A DNA stretch of 6,406 nt from Immundisolibacteraceae bacterium (GTDB taxonomy: Bacteria; Pseudomonadota; Gammaproteobacteria; Immundisolibacterales; Immundisolibacteraceae). The notes below the pieces were generated by a model that was given only the letters and a program-made list of their open reading frames with translations, did not search any database and was not told the DNA's origin. The stretch spans positions 1 through 6,406 of the forward strand of contig JAESTY010000383.1 of assembly GCA_016763355.1 (NCBI GenBank), read 5' to 3'. This document shows, in pieces, positions 5,726 to 6,406 of the stretch (its first letter is position 1; each line of letters starts with the position of its first letter). Position numbers and translations under genes: made by a program.

Positions 5726-6132
5726 GTAATGACGAAACCATCCCCATGACCGAGCTTGATGAACAAAAACTCGCAATTCGGGTTATTGCCATGCCTGCAG
5801 ATACCAATCCTTCTGGGGATATTTTTGGCGGCTGGCTAATGTCTCAGGTCGATTTAGCTGGTGGCGTGATCGCCGGCCAGCGCTCTCGGGGTCGTGCCGT
5901 GACCGTGGCGGTGAATTCGTTCGAATTTAAACAGCCGGTCTATGTGGGTGATCTGGTGTCGTTTTACGGCCATGTTACCAAGGTCGGCAACACCTCAATT
6001 ACTGTCACCATAGAAGCCTATGCGCAGCGTAGATCCAGTAGTGAGGAGGGGGTTAAGGTCACCGCCGCAGAGCTGACCTTTGTAGCGGTGGATGAACGGG
6101 GTCGGCCGCGGAAAGTACCCAAAGCAATCTAG
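5722..6132 (+). CDS. yciA: Acyl-CoA thioesterase, YciA type (hotdog fold)
   Basis: A 136-residue single-hotdog thioesterase that hydrolyses acyl-CoA to free acid and CoA; YciA enzymes of E. coli and Haemophilus act on a broad range of chain lengths. Seen: AMPADTNPSGDIFGGWLMSQVDLAGG (within residues 23-48), including Asp44, which aligns without a gap to the Asp44 implicated in catalysis in Haemophilus YciA; VTVAVNSFEFKQPVYVGD (80s strand region before the second half); and the terminal FVAVDERGRPRKVP. Length matches the family (about 130-155). The ATG overlaps the preceding TGA (ATGA at 5722-5725), indicating translational coupling to the dehydrogenase pair; no separate promoter is seen. In this setting it may recycle CoA from stalled intermediates (inference). 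It ends 17 bases from the convergent adenosyltransferase gene. Confidence 0.95.
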   Translation: MSNDETIPMTELDEQKLAIRVIAMPADTNPSGDIFGGWLMSQVDLAGGVIAGQRSRGRAVTVAVNSFEFKQPVYVGDLVSFYGHVTKVGNTSITVTIEAYAQRRSSSEEGVKVTAAELTFVAVDERGRPRKVPKAI

Positions 6133-6164
6133 CTGGTGCTCTCGACCAGTTAACTGTTCTTTTT
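6130..6164 (+). terminator. Possible terminator in the convergent gene junction
   Basis: TAGCTGGT (6130-6137) can pair with ACCAGTTA (6145-6152) as 8 pairs with one G-T wobble and loop GCTCTCG. It is followed on the + strand by ACTGTTCTTTTT (6153-6164). The stem includes the stop codons of both facing genes. The T run is set off by several bases, so strength is uncertain; the - strand side lacks a T run. Confidence 0.45.
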
Positions 6165-6406
6165 ATGTTGCCAGAGCAGATCAGCGACTTCGAAATGCTG
6201 ATTTAACTTACGCGCCAACACGAACAATAAATCAGATAGCCGATTTAAATAACGCATACCAATCGGGTTGACGGTTTCTTCACGGGCCAACGACACCATC
6301 TGGCGTTCACCACGGCGGCAGATGGTGCGGGCAACGTGACATTGGGCTGCAGCCAGGCTACCCCCCGGCAAAATAAAATCCTTTAGCGGTTCGAGGTCTT
6401 CATTGA
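6150..6406 (-). CDS. Cob(I)alamin adenosyltransferase, PduO type, C-terminal part cut by window edge
   Basis: The last 84 residues of a PduO-family ATP:cob(I)alamin adenosyltransferase, which transfers the adenosyl group of ATP to cobalamin to make coenzyme B12. The frame is open to the right edge. Seen: FILPGGSLAAAQCHVARTICRRGERQ (window residues 10-35), with the Arg-rich ATP-site segment RRGER where most relatives have RRAER, and YLNRLSDLLFVLARKLN, the family hallmark at the C-terminal helix. Full-length members are about 180-190 residues, so a little under half is present. The TTG at 6371 lies inside FILPGG and is not a start. It faces yciA across a 17-base gap. Adenosylcobalamin would serve, for example, methylmalonyl-CoA mutase in propionyl-CoA use; a functional link to the catabolic genes is inference. 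Confidence 0.93.
   Translation of the reverse strand, partial: NEDLEPLKDFILPGGSLAAAQCHVARTICRRGERQMVSLAREETVNPIGMRYLNRLSDLLFVLARKLNQHFEVADLLWQHKKNS

Noticed and set aside
6147..6156. Palindrome CAGTTAACTG at the convergent junction
   Set aside because: It overlaps the adenosyltransferase stop codon and the weak hairpin arm. A 10-base palindrome with no second copy in the window is not enough for a site.

Overview
The window reads as a piece of a gammaproteobacterial chromosome. YchF and YciA are close to their Escherichia coli/Haemophilus counterparts, genes are densely packed, and GC looks moderate. The neighbouring catabolic genes suggest a marine steroid or aromatic-compound degrader, but the genus cannot be fixed from this sequence. 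Seven genes lie on the + strand. One partial gene lies on the - strand at the right edge.

Layout: (1) 1-568, the C-terminal half of the housekeeping ATPase YchF. (2) 628-1497, an alpha/beta hydrolase of the meta-cleavage-product hydrolase superfamily whose expected catalytic Asp is Asn, followed by a hairpin terminator. (3) 1657-2163, a small exported protein with two EF-hand loops and a basic Gly/Ser/Arg-rich tail, preceded by a leader able to form hairpins and followed by a strong terminator. (4) 2460-3296, a canonical BphD/HsaD-type C-C bond hydrolase with an intact Ser-Asp-His triad, behind a roughly 200 bp regulatory region with operator-like dyads. (5) After another strong terminator, a compact unit 3373-6132: two acyl-CoA dehydrogenase subunits and a YciA-type acyl-CoA thioesterase. 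The thioesterase start overlaps the preceding stop (ATGA). (6) 6150-6406, the C-terminal part of a PduO-type cob(I)alamin adenosyltransferase, convergent with the thioesterase.

How the genes may work together (inference): the BphD/HsaD-type hydrolase would cleave a ring-opened meta-cleavage product. The paired acyl-CoA dehydrogenases look like an obligate alpha/beta heteromer of the kind described for steroid side-chain and ring degradation (ChsE1-ChsE2 type): each subunit keeps motifs the other has lost. The thioesterase could release CoA from stalled or surplus acyl-CoA. The adenosyltransferase could supply adenosylcobalamin for methylmalonyl-CoA mutase if the pathway yields propionyl-CoA. 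The true substrate is not determined by this window.

No mobile element, CRISPR array, tRNA or rRNA was seen. I found no clearly undescribed multi-gene system. The strongest leads are the split-site dehydrogenase pair, the Asn-for-Asp hydrolase and the structured non-coding regions.
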